A stretch of DNA of 35,254 nucleotides from Methylocystis suflitae (GTDB taxonomy: Bacteria > Pseudomonadota > Alphaproteobacteria > Rhizobiales > Beijerinckiaceae). The stretch covers positions 1 to 35,254 of the forward strand of contig NZ_JAMRYX010000006.1 of NCBI RefSeq assembly GCF_024448135.1. Direction: 5' to 3'. The position numbers were made by a program, and so were the translations under genes. The notes under the pieces were generated by a model. It worked only from the letters and a program-made list of their open reading frames with translations. It did no database searches and had not been told where the DNA came from. Numbering within the stretch: position 1 is the first letter of the stretch; each line of letters opens with the position of its first letter. Below, piece by piece: positions 25,450 to 33,567 of this stretch.

Positions 25450-26433
25450 ATGCAACGCTGCTTCGTCGCTCTCGCCGCCTGTCTCGCCAGCGTCTTTCTC
25501 CTCGCCGCGCCGGCGCAGGCGGAAAAATTGCGCATCGCGCTGCAGAAGACCGGCACGCTCGGCTGGGAACTCGCCGTCGCTAAGGCGTTCGGCCTCGACA
25601 AGACTGCGAAGCTCGACATTGACGCCACCGAACTCGCCTCGACCGACGCCGGCAAGATCGCCATCCAGGGCGGCGGCGCCGACATCATCGTCTCAGATTG
25701 GCTATGGGTCGCCCGCCAGCGCGCGCAGGGCGCGAAGCTGACCTTCTACCCGCACTCATCGGCGATCGGCGCGGTAATGACCAAGAACCCCGCGATCAAG
25801 AGCGTCAAGGACCTCGCCGGCAAGTCGCTGGGCGTCGCCGGCGGGCCCCTCGACAAAAGCTGGCTGATGCTCAAAGCCTATGCGCTTAAAGAAGGCGTCG
25901 ATCTCGACAAGACGGCGACGGTGCTGTACGGCGCGCCGCCACTCATCGCCGAAAAGGCGCTGCAGGGCGAGATTGACGCGGCGCTCGAATTCTGGAATTT
26001 CGCCGCCGACCTCGAAGCCCAAGGCTTCACCCGCGCCGTTGAGCTCACCGACGTCGAAAAGGCGCTCGGCGCCAAGGGCGACGTCGTCGTCACCGGCTAT
26101 GTCTTCGACGAGGATTTCGCGGCAAAGAACAAGGACGCGCTGGCGCGGTTCTTCTCGATGACGAAGAAAGCCAAGGAGCTGATTGCGACATCCGACAGGG
26201 CCTGGGGCGCAGTCATCGCGCAGCGCCTCGGCGGCAAGGACGCCAAGACAGTCGACATCTACCGCAAGCGCTATGTCGCCGGCGCGCCGAAACGCTCGGT
26301 CGCCCAGGAAGAGGCCGACGCCCGGACGCTCTATGGCGCGCTCGCCGCGCTCGGCGGCGAAAAGCTCGTCGGCTCCGGCAAAACGCTCGATCCCGGGACC
26401 TTCTACAAGGGCGCCGAAGGCAAGCCGCGTTGA
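25450..26433 (+). CDS. ABC importer substrate-binding protein, nitrate/sulfonate/taurine-like
   Basis: A 327-residue periplasmic binding protein. The signal peptide MQRCFVALAACLASVFLLAAPAQA is cleaved before EKLRIALQKTG. The mature protein has the NMT1/SsuA-like fold: TGTLGWELAVAKAFGLDK, TELASTDAGKIAIQGGGADIIVSDW (about 57-81), and SVKDLAGKSLGVAGGPLDKSW (about 119-139) with the usual ligand-loop features. Relatives bind nitrate, aliphatic sulfonates, taurine or thiamine precursors; the ligand here cannot be told. The ATG at 25450 has AAGGAA (25441-25446) ahead of it. The permease gene starts in its stop codon. A small inverted repeat upstream may be an operator. Confidence 0.9.
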   Translation: MQRCFVALAACLASVFLLAAPAQAEKLRIALQKTGTLGWELAVAKAFGLDKTAKLDIDATELASTDAGKIAIQGGGADIIVSDWLWVARQRAQGAKLTFYPHSSAIGAVMTKNPAIKSVKDLAGKSLGVAGGPLDKSWLMLKAYALKEGVDLDKTATVLYGAPPLIAEKALQGEIDAALEFWNFAADLEAQGFTRAVELTDVEKALGAKGDVVVTGYVFDEDFAAKNKDALARFFSMTKKAKELIATSDRAWGAVIAQRLGGKDAKTVDIYRKRYVAGAPKRSVAQEEADARTLYGALAALGGEKLVGSGKTLDPGTFYKGAEGKPR

Positions 26434-27185
26434 TCCGTCTGGTCTCGCTTACGGCGCTGCTCCTGCTTTGGCAGTTCGGCGCGTGGCTATCCGATCCGCG
26501 CCGACTTCCGGGACCGGCGGCCGTTTTCGAGAAGGTTTATGAAGAGGCGCTTTCCGGCGCGTTGTTCTCCAATCTCGCGATCACGCTCGCGCGCGTTATC
26601 GCCGCCTTCGCGCTCGCCATGAGTTTCGGCGCGGCGATCGGCTATGTCATGGGTCGCAACAAGCTCGCCGACCGGCTGCTCGATCCCTGGCTCGTCACGC
26701 TGCTCAATCTGCCGGCTCTGGTCGTTATCGTGCTCGCCTATGTCTGGGCCGGCCTCACGGAAGTCGCCGCGATCGGCGCCGTCGCGCTCAACAAGCTGCC
26801 CAACGCCATCGTCGTCGTGCGCGAAGGCGCGCGGGCGCTCGATCCGCATCTTGAGGACATGGCGCATGTCTTTCGCTTTTCGCCCACAGCGCGTTTCAAG
26901 CATCTCGTCCTGCCGCAGCTCGCGCCCTATCTTGCGGCGGCGACGCGTTCCGGCCTGTCGCTCGTTTGGAAGATCGTCCTCGTCGTCGAACTGCTAGGGC
27001 GCTCCAACGGCGTCGGTTTCGAAATCAACATGGCCTTTCAGCTCTTTGACATGAAGCTTCTGCTTGCTTACGCGCTTCCCTTCGTCGCGCTGATGCTCGG
27101 CGTCGAAACTTTTCTGGTGCAGCCTCTTGAACGACACGTCTCGCGCTGGCGGCGCGGCGTCTCTCGACGTCTCGATCGCGTCTAA
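26430..27185 (+). CDS. ABC importer permease, SsuC/TauC type
   Basis: The membrane subunit of the importer, 251 residues with about six transmembrane helices. The cytoplasmic EAA loop that docks on the ATPase is clear: LEDMAHVFRFSPTARFKHLVLPQLAPYL (about residues 142-169). AFALAMSFGAAIGYVMGRN (about 54-72) and LVTLLNLPALVVIVLAYVW are typical of the BPD_transp_1 family near SsuC and TauC. The start is TTG at 26430, overlapping the TGA of the binding protein gene by 4 nt, so translation is coupled. Its 3' end overlaps the ATPase gene by 59 nt, a long overlap for such an operon. Confidence 0.9.
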   Translation: MIRLVSLTALLLLWQFGAWLSDPRRLPGPAAVFEKVYEEALSGALFSNLAITLARVIAAFALAMSFGAAIGYVMGRNKLADRLLDPWLVTLLNLPALVVIVLAYVWAGLTEVAAIGAVALNKLPNAIVVVREGARALDPHLEDMAHVFRFSPTARFKHLVLPQLAPYLAAATRSGLSLVWKIVLVVELLGRSNGVGFEINMAFQLFDMKLLLAYALPFVALMLGVETFLVQPLERHVSRWRRGVSRRLDRV

Positions 27186-27891
27186 GGATTATCATTCGGC
27201 CCGCGGCAGCCCGCGTCGCGCGCTGGAAGATTTGCGTCTGACGCTGCCTGCGGGACAGGCGGGCGCGGTCGTCGGCCCTTCCGGCTGCGGCAAAACCACC
27301 TTGCTGCGGCTCATCGCCGGACTCGACAAGGACTACGTCGGAACGATCGTCCTGCCCGAACACGGCCGGCTCGGCATGGTTTTCCAAGAGCCGCGATTGC
27401 TGCCCTGGCGCAGCGTCATCGACAATATCCGCATCGCCGCGCCGCATGCGCGCGAAGACGACATCGCCGCGCTTCTCGACGAACTCGGGCTCGCCGAGCA
27501 CGCATCGCATTTCCCGCGCGAACTCTCGCTGGGGCTCGCCCGGCGCGTCGCGCTTGCGCGCGCGCTCGCCGTCAAGCCCGACCTGCTGCTGCTCGACGAG
27601 CCGCTTGTGTCGCTCGACGCGGCGCTGGCCAAGGATCTGCGCGAGATGATCGCAAGGCTCATCGACGAGCGGCGCATCACTACGCTGATCGTGACTCACG
27701 ATCTCGCCGAGGCGATTGCGCTCGCGGATAGGATATTCCTTTTATCACCGCGTCCGGCGCGCGTCGTCGCGACGCTCGATGTGCCGACGCCGCGAAGAGC
27801 GTTGGAGAGAGAGATGGCGGAGAAGCTCGAGACCCAGGCGCGGGACGCGCTTGCCGTCGCGCGCGCCGGGCCGCAGCAGGAAAAACATTAG
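27127..27891 (+). CDS. ABC importer ATP-binding subunit, SsuB/TauB type
   Basis: The 254-residue ATPase that powers the importer. Walker A is GPSGCGKTT (about residues 49-57), the Q-loop is VFQEPRLLPW (about 85-94), Walker B is LLLLDEPLVSLDA (about 153-165), and the switch His is in VTHDLAEA (about 187-194). The signature reads LSLGLARRVALARAL instead of the usual LSGGQ-type sequence; a shortened signature of this kind occurs in part of the SsuB/TauB branch. The only reasonable start is TTG at 27127, inside the permease gene. The N-terminal 20 residues are polar and unlike the family, so the true start could differ slightly. Nothing after it belongs to the operon. Confidence 0.9.
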   Translation: MNDTSRAGGAASLDVSIASKDYHSARGSPRRALEDLRLTLPAGQAGAVVGPSGCGKTTLLRLIAGLDKDYVGTIVLPEHGRLGMVFQEPRLLPWRSVIDNIRIAAPHAREDDIAALLDELGLAEHASHFPRELSLGLARRVALARALAVKPDLLLLDEPLVSLDAALAKDLREMIARLIDERRITTLIVTHDLAEAIALADRIFLLSPRPARVVATLDVPTPRRALEREMAEKLETQARDALAVARAGPQQEKH

Positions 27892-27924
27892 GCGCGCGCC
27901 TGTCCGGCGCTCACCAGAGCCCCC

Positions 27925-28602
27925 TCACCAGGGAAGCTCTTCGCCGCGATAGTCGAGATAGCGGCGCGTGTCGGCGAGCGTCAGCGACTCGACGACTTGA
28001 ATGACGCCCGCCACGCTGTCGCGCACGTCGAGCGTCGCGTTCGGCCCACCCATGTCGGTGCGCACCCGGCCCGGACTGAGGGCGACGACGACGACGCCTT
28101 CCGCCTTCAGATCGTCAGCGAGACATTGCGCGATCTTGTTCAACCCTGCTTTTGAGACGCGGTAGGCGACATTGGATGTGCCGCCGAGCGACATCGAGCC
28201 CAATCTGCTGGTCATCAACACGATGCGGGGACGGGCGCTCCGCTTCACCCGCGGCAGGAAGGCCTGAACGACACGCAGCGGGCCGAGCGTATTGATCGAA
28301 AGTAGATCGAGCGCGCCTTCAAAATCCATGTCGGTCGAGGATTGGCGCTGCGGCCCATAGGCGCCGGCGTTGGCGATCAGCACGTCGATCGGATCGCAGA
28401 CTTGCGCGGCGGCGGCGCTGATCGCCGCCGCGTCGCGAACGTCAAATTGCAAGGGCGCCGCCTGCGGCGCGGCCGCTTTCAGCGCCGCCAGGCCCGCCGG
28501 GCTGCGCACGCTCGCGGTCACGTGCTCCCCTCGCGCCGAAAGCTGACGCGCAGTTTCAAGTCCGATGCCGCGGCTGGCGCCGACAATGAGCCAGTGAGAC
28601 AT
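27925..28602 (-). CDS. Short-chain dehydrogenase/reductase
   Basis: A 225-residue NAD(P)-dependent oxidoreductase of the classical SDR family. The nucleotide-binding GASRGIG is at residues 8-14, with NAG at about 77-79. The catalytic Ser lies in MTSRLGSMS, and Tyr and Lys in AYRVSKAG (about 147-154). SPGRVRTDMGG (about 178-188) is the usual loop after beta strand 6. The start is ATG at 28600-28602, which places the Rossmann motif near the N-terminus as normal. A longer frame from 28671 adds 23 residues without family features. The substrate is unknown. It is separated from rpoH upstream by about 190 nt that contain a hairpin and a 12-nt tandem repeat. Confidence 0.9.
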   Translation of the reverse strand: MSHWLIVGASRGIGLETARQLSARGEHVTASVRSPAGLAALKAAAPQAAPLQFDVRDAAAISAAAAQVCDPIDVLIANAGAYGPQRQSSTDMDFEGALDLLSINTLGPLRVVQAFLPRVKRSARPRIVLMTSRLGSMSLGGTSNVAYRVSKAGLNKIAQCLADDLKAEGVVVVALSPGRVRTDMGGPNATLDVRDSVAGVIQVVESLTLADTRRYLDYRGEELPW

Positions 28603-28702
28603 GTCGCTGTTCTGGCGCCCCCCCAGTTCCTCACCAATATAGAGCGAGCGAAGGCTTGGGGCAGGCGCCACAGCTCTGGTGAGCAGTGCAACTTTCTGCG
28701 GA

Positions 28703-28726
28703 GTGCAGACCGACGTGCAGACCGAC
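28703..28726. repeat. Tandem duplication of a 12-nt unit
   Basis: GTGCAGACCGAC occurs twice without a gap at 28703-28714 and 28715-28726. It lies in the spacer between rpoH and the SDR gene, about 100-125 nt upstream of the SDR start. It may be a simple slippage product or a pair of binding sites. Confidence 0.6.
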
Positions 28727-28740
28727 TTGGCGTGACCCGA

Positions 28741-28760
28741 GCGGCGCGCTTCTGCGCCGC
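28741..28760 (-). terminator. Hairpin after rpoH
   Basis: GCGGCGC (28741-28747) and GCGCCGC (28754-28760) form a perfect 7-bp stem with a 6-nt loop. It starts 28 nt after the rpoH stop codon. No T-run follows on the minus strand, so termination may be incomplete and part of the transcript could continue into the SDR gene. Confidence 0.4.
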
Positions 28761-28788
28761 GTCGATCATTCCTCGGATTTCGGAGCCG

Positions 28789-29673
28789 TTACGCCGCCGG
28801 CGCAGGCGCCGACTCGATGCGCGCGACGCCGTCGCGCACCGCCGCCTGCACCTTCTCGAAGGCGCGCACCTCGATCTGGCGCACGCGCTCACGCGACACG
28901 CCGAATTCCTCGGAGAGCGTTTCAAGCGTGACGGGATCGTCAGACAGTCGCCGCGCCTCGAAGATGCGCCGCTCGCGCGGATTGAGCACGTCAAGCGCGC
29001 CGCGCAGCGCCTTCAGGCGATTGTCGCTTTCTTCTTGGGCGACGAGCAGATGCTCCTGATCGACGCTGTCGTCGACAAGCCAGTCCTGCCATTCGCCTTC
29101 GCCCTCCTCGCGCAACGGCGTGTTGAGCGAAGCGTCGCCGCCCATGCGGCGATTCATGTCGATGACGTCCTGCTTAGACACGCCAAGCCGATGGGCGATC
29201 TTTTCGACGTTCTCGGGCTTCAGGTCGCCTTCTTCGAAGGCGGAGATGCGGCTCTTGGCCTTGCGAAGATTGAAGAAGAGCTTCTTTTGACTCGCCGTGG
29301 TGCCCATTTTGACGAGCGACCAGGAGCGCAAAATATACTCTTGGATAGAGGCGCGGATCCACCACATGGCATAGGTCGCGAGGCGGAAGCCGCGCTCGGG
29401 CTCGAAGCGCTTGACGGCTTGCATGAGGCCGACATTGCCTTCGGAAACGATTTCCCCGATCGGCAGGCCGTAGCCGCGATAGCCCATGGCGATCTTCGCC
29501 ACGAGCCGCAGATGCGACGTGATCAGCTCCTGCGCGGCTTTCGCGTCTTCATGCTCGCGCCAGCGCTTGGCAAGCATATATTCCTGCTGCGGCTCCAACA
29601 TTGGAAACCGCCTGATTTCAGATAGATAGCGGGCTAGGCCGTCTTCTGAGACGATTGGCAAGGCATTCGCCAT
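28789..29673 (-). CDS. rpoH: RNA polymerase heat-shock sigma factor (sigma-32 type)
   Basis: RpoH directs RNA polymerase to heat-shock promoters. The 294-residue protein has regions 1.2 and 2 (LARYLSEIRRFPMLEPQQEYMLAKRW; LRLVAKIAMGYRGYGLP; FRLATYAMWWIRASIQEYILRSW), then the RpoH box QKKLFFNLRKAKSR (about 124-137), which identifies the family. Region 3 and region 4 follow, with the helix-turn-helix TLETLSEEFGVSRERVRQIE (about 252-271). The ATG at 29671-29673 has AGGAGGG at 29680-29686, an almost ideal ribosome site. The frame is open a further 38 codons upstream, but those residues are not part of the family. Many alphaproteobacteria carry two rpoH copies; which one this is cannot be told. Confidence 0.95.
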   Translation of the reverse strand: MANALPIVSEDGLARYLSEIRRFPMLEPQQEYMLAKRWREHEDAKAAQELITSHLRLVAKIAMGYRGYGLPIGEIVSEGNVGLMQAVKRFEPERGFRLATYAMWWIRASIQEYILRSWSLVKMGTTASQKKLFFNLRKAKSRISAFEEGDLKPENVEKIAHRLGVSKQDVIDMNRRMGGDASLNTPLREEGEGEWQDWLVDDSVDQEHLLVAQEESDNRLKALRGALDVLNPRERRIFEARRLSDDPVTLETLSEEFGVSRERVRQIEVRAFEKVQAAVRDGVARIESAPAPAA

Positions 29674-29751
29674 AAGTCCCTCCTGACGAACCCCCTGAGT
29701 ATGGCGGGTCCGCAAAGCGCGGCCACGAAACGCCGACCGCGACAGGGGGAC

Positions 29752-29757
29752 ATTATA
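29752..29757 (-). promoter_or_regulatory. Candidate -10 box of rpoH
   Basis: On the minus strand TATAAT occurs here, 79 nt before the rpoH start codon. It is a perfect match to the vegetative -10 consensus in otherwise G+C-rich sequence. The region 17-18 nt further upstream is TTTTCC, a weak -35. A heat-shock-type promoter is not obvious. Confidence 0.4.
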
Positions 29758-29853
29758 GGGCGCCCCTAGAGGGCTGGAAAATGACAATTGCGTGAAGGGA
29801 GGCTAAAGCACGGATTAAGATTCAGCAATGTGAATGGCGCGCTTCAAAGGCTC

Positions 29854-29881
29854 GGCCGCGCAAGTTTGGCCGCGCAAGTTT
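29854..29881. repeat. Tandem duplication of a 14-nt unit
   Basis: GGCCGCGCAAGTTT occurs twice in a row at 29854-29867 and 29868-29881, between the HerA-like gene and rpoH. There is no sign of function; it looks like a slippage duplication. Confidence 0.55.
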
Positions 29882-29927
29882 GGCGAAGATCCTGCCCGTT
29901 ATAATCCCGCGATCTTCGGGCCCGAAT

Positions 29928-31445
29928 TCACTTCGACATTCCGCCCAGCACGCCGCGCAGAATTTGGCGCGCGATCTGTGTGCCGGCGGACCGCGCCGCC
30001 GATTGGATCGCGGCGCGCGCCGCGAGTTCCACCGGCGACATGCGCTTCTTGTCGCCCTTGCCAAAGATGCCGCCCAATATGCCGCCGAGCGCGCCGAGCA
30101 GACCGCCGCCTGCGCCGCTTTCGGCCTCGCCCTTGACGGCGCGCGCCTGCAGCATTTCGAAAGCGGATTCACGATCCACCATCGTGTCGTATTTCCCCCC
30201 GAAGGCGCTCGCGCCCATCACGGCCTTCCGCTCCTGCGGCGATATCGGTCCAACGCGGGCGGACGGCGGCGCGATCAGCGTTCGTTCGACGACTTCCGGC
30301 GTTCCCTTGGCGTCGAGCATGGACACCAGCGCTTCGCCGACGCCAAGCTGCATGATCGCCTCGGCTTCCTCGAGCGCGCGATTGTCGCGAAACGTCTCGG
30401 CGGCGGCGCGTACCGCCTTCTGATCGCGAGGCGTGAATGCGCGCAGCACATGTTGGATACGGTTGCCGAGCTGGCCCAGAACCGTGTCCGGCACGTCAAG
30501 CGGATTTTGCGTGATGAAATAGACGCCGACGCCTTTCGAGCGGATGAGACGCACGACCTGCTCAATCGCGGACAGCAGCGCCTTCGGCGCGTCGTTGAAC
30601 AGAAGATGCGCCTCGTCGAAGAAGAAGACGAGCTTCGGCTTGTCGAGATCGCCCACCTCCGGCAGGGTTTCGAAGAGTTCGGAAAGCATCCAAAGAAGGA
30701 AAGTCGCATAGAGCCGGGGCGCGCGCGAAAGCCTGTCGGCCGCCAGAATATTGATTACCCCGCGGCCGTCGCGATCGACGCGCAGGAAATCCATGATGTC
30801 GAGCGCCGGCTCGCCAAAAAATTGATCGCCGCCCTGCGTCTCCAACACCAACAGCTGCCGCTGAATGGCGCCGACGCTCGCGGGCGCCACGTTCCCGTGT
30901 GTCTGCTTGTAAGTCGCGGCGGACTCCGCAACATGCGCGAGCATCGCCCGCAGATCCTTCAAGTCGAGCAGCAACATGCCCTGCTCGTCCGCCGCCTTGA
31001 AAACGATATTGAGAACGCCCTCTTGCGTATCGTTCAGATCAAGCAGGCGCGAAAGAAGCAGCGGCCCCATTTCCGAGATCGAAGCGCGAACCGGGTGTCC
31101 CTGCTCGCCGAAGATATCCCAAAAGGTGACGGGAAACCGGTCGGGCTCGTAAGCAACGCCAATCTCCTTGGCGCGCGCGACGAAGGCCGACTTGCCTTCG
31201 CCCGGCTGCGACAGTCCCGCGAGATCGCCTTTGACGTCGGCGAGAAAGACGCAGGTTCCGGCGTTCGAGAAGCCTTCGGCGAGCAGCTGCAGCGAAACGG
31301 TTTTGCCGCCGCCGGTTGCGCCCGCGATTAAGCCATGGCGATTGCCAAGCGCGAGCCGAAGATAGTGGTACGCGCGCGGCTTCCCGTCCGTTACGCTTGC
31401 GCCGACGAGGATTTTGCCCGGAACGGCGCTCGGAGTTTCGCTCAT
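29928..31445 (-). CDS. HerA-like DUF853 ATPase (YjgR type)
   Basis: A 505-residue P-loop ATPase of the HerA/FtsK superfamily. Walker A is [14 protein letters not shown] (about residues 42-55), and the [12 protein letters not shown] stretch follows (about 67-78). Walker B is [15 protein letters not shown] (about 273-287), and an arginine-finger-like region, [23 protein letters not shown] (about 299-321), comes after. A low-complexity Gly-rich segment, [16 protein letters not shown], near 450-465 is followed by a basic tail. The family is related to DNA-pumping helicases, but its function in these bacteria has not been established. The ATG at 31443-31445 is overlapped by a 4-codon upstream frame (31456-31442). 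It diverges from the small secreted protein gene at 31610. Confidence 0.9.
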   Translation of the reverse strand: MSETPSAVPGKILVGASVTDGKPRAYHYLRLALGNRHGLIAGATGGGKTVSLQLLAEGFSNAGTCVFLADVKGDLAGLSQPGEGKSAFVARAKEIGVAYEPDRFPVTFWDIFGEQGHPVRASISEMGPLLLSRLLDLNDTQEGVLNIVFKAADEQGMLLLDLKDLRAMLAHVAESAATYKQTHGNVAPASVGAIQRQLLVLETQGGDQFFGEPALDIMDFLRVDRDGRGVINILAADRLSRAPRLYATFLLWMLSELFETLPEVGDLDKPKLVFFFDEAHLLFNDAPKALLSAIEQVVRLIRSKGVGVYFITQNPLDVPDTVLGQLGNRIQHVLRAFTPRDQKAVRAAAETFRDNRALEEAEAIMQLGVGEALVSMLDAKGTPEVVERTLIAPPSARVGPISPQERKAVMGASAFGGKYDTMVDRESAFEMLQARAVKGEAESGAGGGLLGALGGILGGIFGKGDKKRMSPVELAARAAIQSAARSAGTQIARQILRGVLGGMSK

Positions 31446-31609
31446 GGTTCGCTCATGGTTAAAAGCGCTTTCACAGCCAGGAATCGCAATTGCGCGAAGC
31501 TACACCATCGGCGCGGGACGCGCATGTCCGGCCCGTTCGGCGCGGTCTCGGCCGACAGCGCTTGGCGAATGCAAAAGGGCAAGATAAGTTCGCGTCGGGA
31601 GAAGGTCCA

Positions 31610-31963
31610 ATGAAGCTACGCTTGGCGATGATCGGCGTCATCGCCGCCGCCGGCGTCGCGCAGGCGGTCGGCGCAACGAAGCCGCGAACGGCGCCGGCGA
31701 AGCTGGCGCAAACCGTCGATCTGGAGAACCAGCGTCCCGTGCCGCTGAAAAGCTTCGAGATCATCATGGCGGCAAAAGACAAGACGGCGCCGGAAGCCAT
31801 CGTCGGGAAGCTCGATAAGCCGCTGGCCGCCGGAGGCCGCACGCGGTTTCCCATCACCGGCGCCAAAGGTTGCCGCTTTGAGGCGCGTTGGGCGTTCGAC
31901 GACGCGAAGGACTCAGGCGACGTGGACTTATGCAATGACGCCCATATAGTTTTCGCGGACTGA
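31610..31963 (+). CDS. Small secreted hypothetical protein
   Basis: A 117-residue exported protein of unknown function. The signal peptide MKLRLAMIGVIAAAGVAQAVGA is followed by a proline- and lysine-rich linker. A compact domain then reads LENQRPVPLKSFEIIMAAKDK ... PLAAGGRTRFPITGAKGCRFEARWAFDD ... DVDLCNDAHIVF. Its two cysteines (CRFEAR and LCNDA) could form a disulfide. The pattern suggests a small beta-sandwich. The ATG at 31610 has GGGAGAAGG at 31598-31606; the frame is open earlier, but a signal peptide at the very start favours 31610. The SCO gene follows about 70 nt downstream on the same strand, so a shared transcript, and perhaps a role in metal handling, is possible but not shown. 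Confidence 0.8.
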   Translation: MKLRLAMIGVIAAAGVAQAVGATKPRTAPAKLAQTVDLENQRPVPLKSFEIIMAAKDKTAPEAIVGKLDKPLAAGGRTRFPITGAKGCRFEARWAFDDAKDSGDVDLCNDAHIVFAD

Positions 31964-32034
31964 TCCTATTCGAGGTTCGCTCAGCGGACCCGCTGCGGCG
32001 CGCGCCGCCCATGACAACAATCAGGAAACGCACG

Positions 32035-32682
32035 ATGGCCAACGGATCGAAGGGTGGCGCAAAGGGAGTGAAGCGCAGTCCAAAGGGCGCACAATCCGCC
32101 AGCGGACCAGGAATCTCGAGACCGCTGTTGATCGGCGTCGGCGCCGTCTTCGCGCTCATATTCGGCGCCTTTGTCTACTTCACCAGCGGCAAGCCCACGA
32201 CGTCGACGGAAGCCATCGGCGGACCTTTTCAACTCACCGCGCATACCGGGCAGCAGGTGACGGAGCAGGATTTCCTGGGCCGCCCCTTCCTCGTCTTCTT
32301 CGGCTATACGCACTGTCCGGACATTTGTCACACCACGCTCTTCGAGATGTCGGAGATCTTGCGGGCGATGGGACCGGACGCCAAAGTCGGCGCGCTGTTC
32401 GTCACCGTCGATCCGGAGCGGGACACGCCCGAGTCTCTCAAAGATTATCTCTCCAATTTCGATCCACGCATCATCGGCGTCACCGGCCCGCGCGCTTCGC
32501 TCGATCCCGTGTTGCGCGAATATCGCATCTTCTCTAAGCGCGCGCCCGGCAAGGACGAAGACTATTCCGTCGACCACACCACTGTCGTTTATCTGATGGA
32601 CAAAAAGGGCCACTTTGTAAGCCCGTTCAACGTGGCGCGACGCCCTGCCGAAGCCGCGCGTGAGCTTGAACGCCATCTGTAG
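32035..32682 (+). CDS. SCO1/SenC family copper chaperone
   Basis: SCO proteins deliver copper to, or reduce, the CuA site of cytochrome c oxidase and related enzymes. The protein of about 215 residues has a basic N-terminus, one transmembrane anchor (LLIGVGAVFALIFGAFVYF, about residues 23-43) and a periplasmic thioredoxin-like domain. The copper site is complete: CPDIC (Cys-x3-Cys, about 90-94) in FFGYTHCPDICHTTL, and the distal His in YSVDHTTVVYL (about 178-188). VTVDPERDTPESLKDYL is also typical. The start at 32035 is preferred because AGGAAA lies at 32021-32026; an ATG at 32011 would add eight residues. No oxidase genes are nearby. Confidence 0.92.
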   Translation: MANGSKGGAKGVKRSPKGAQSASGPGISRPLLIGVGAVFALIFGAFVYFTSGKPTTSTEAIGGPFQLTAHTGQQVTEQDFLGRPFLVFFGYTHCPDICHTTLFEMSEILRAMGPDAKVGALFVTVDPERDTPESLKDYLSNFDPRIIGVTGPRASLDPVLREYRIFSKRAPGKDEDYSVDHTTVVYLMDKKGHFVSPFNVARRPAEAARELERHL

Positions 32683-32790
32683 CGCGCACAGTCGCCTGCG
32701 TCGGAGAGCGCACAAAAAAGCAACGCAAGGGAAATATTTTCATCGAGCCGCAATTTTGGAACTCGCGACTCATATGGCGTTTGCGCTAGC

Positions 32791-33567
32791 ATGAGCGCTA
32801 TGCTTCGACTCCTGCGCGAAGGACCGGCGCCAACTGGCGGCGCGTCGATTCTCAAATTAGTCCACGCCGGCGAAACAATCCTCGTCGCTTTGCGTCGGTC
32901 ACAGAATGCGCGGCGATTCACTTTGCGCGTGCGCTTCGCCGCACGCGATGCGGTGTTGACGATGCCGAAGCGGGCGTCATTGCGCGATGCGCGAGATTTC
33001 GCTCAGCGCCACGCCGCCTGGATCGCTTCGCGTCTCGACAGGCTTCCTGCAACCATTCCTTTCGCGCATGGTTCGGTCGCGCCTCTTCGCGGCGTCGATC
33101 ATATGATCGCCCATCATCCGGACCGCCGCGGGGTCACCTGGATCGAGCCAAGAGACGACGCTGAGGCTCCCTTCACGCTTTGCGTCGCCGGTCAGACCGA
33201 ACATGTGCACCGTCGCGTTCAGGATTATTTGAAGCGGGAGGCGCGGCGCGACCTTGAAGAGGCGGTCGCCCGCCATACCGGCGCACTCAGACTGCCGCCC
33301 CGCGGCGTCGGCCTGCGCGATCCGATCAGCCGATGGGGATCGTGTTCGGCCTCCGGCTCGCTGAACTTTTCCTGGCGGCTGATCATGGCGCCGCCGTTCG
33401 TCCTCGACTACCTCGCCGCCCACGAAGTCGCGCATCTCGTGCATCTCGACCATTCACCGCGATTTTGGAAGTTGACGCGGCGGCTTTGCGCCGACACGGA
33501 TCGCGCCGAAGCCTGGCTCTCCGCCCACGGCGCGCACCTCCACAAATATGGAGCCAAGGCGCGATGA
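32791..33567 (+). CDS. YgjP-like (DUF45) zinc metalloprotease
   Basis: A 258-residue soluble protein of the YgjP/WLM-like branch of the M48 metallopeptidases (DUF45). The zinc site HEVAHLVHLDH (about residues 211-221) holds the two His and the catalytic Glu; the third ligand is the His in VHLDHSPRFW. The preceding GLRDPISRWGSCSASGSLNFSWRL (about 171-194) is the strongest family signature. The N-terminal half is the usual beta-rich part with ALRRSQNARRFTLRV. The start at 32791 encodes MSAMLRLL; the second Met three codons later is an alternative. The DUF3280-like gene begins in its stop codon, so the two are translationally coupled. Confidence 0.92.
   Translation: MSAMLRLLREGPAPTGGASILKLVHAGETILVALRRSQNARRFTLRVRFAARDAVLTMPKRASLRDARDFAQRHAAWIASRLDRLPATIPFAHGSVAPLRGVDHMIAHHPDRRGVTWIEPRDDAEAPFTLCVAGQTEHVHRRVQDYLKREARRDLEEAVARHTGALRLPPRGVGLRDPISRWGSCSASGSLNFSWRLIMAPPFVLDYLAAHEVAHLVHLDHSPRFWKLTRRLCADTDRAEAWLSAHGAHLHKYGAKAR

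Noticed and set aside
28342-29625. 427-codon plus-strand frame opposite the SDR and rpoH genes
   Set aside because: It crosses two real genes on the other strand and has no recognisable domain.
29880-31331. 483-codon plus-strand frame opposite the HerA-like gene
   Set aside because: It is a mirror of a well-supported gene on the minus strand; its product is low in hydrophobic residues and has no motif.
33333-33563. Upstream extension of the DUF3280-like frame
   Set aside because: It overlaps the metalloprotease gene's zinc site region in another frame; a signal peptide begins at the ATG at 33564.
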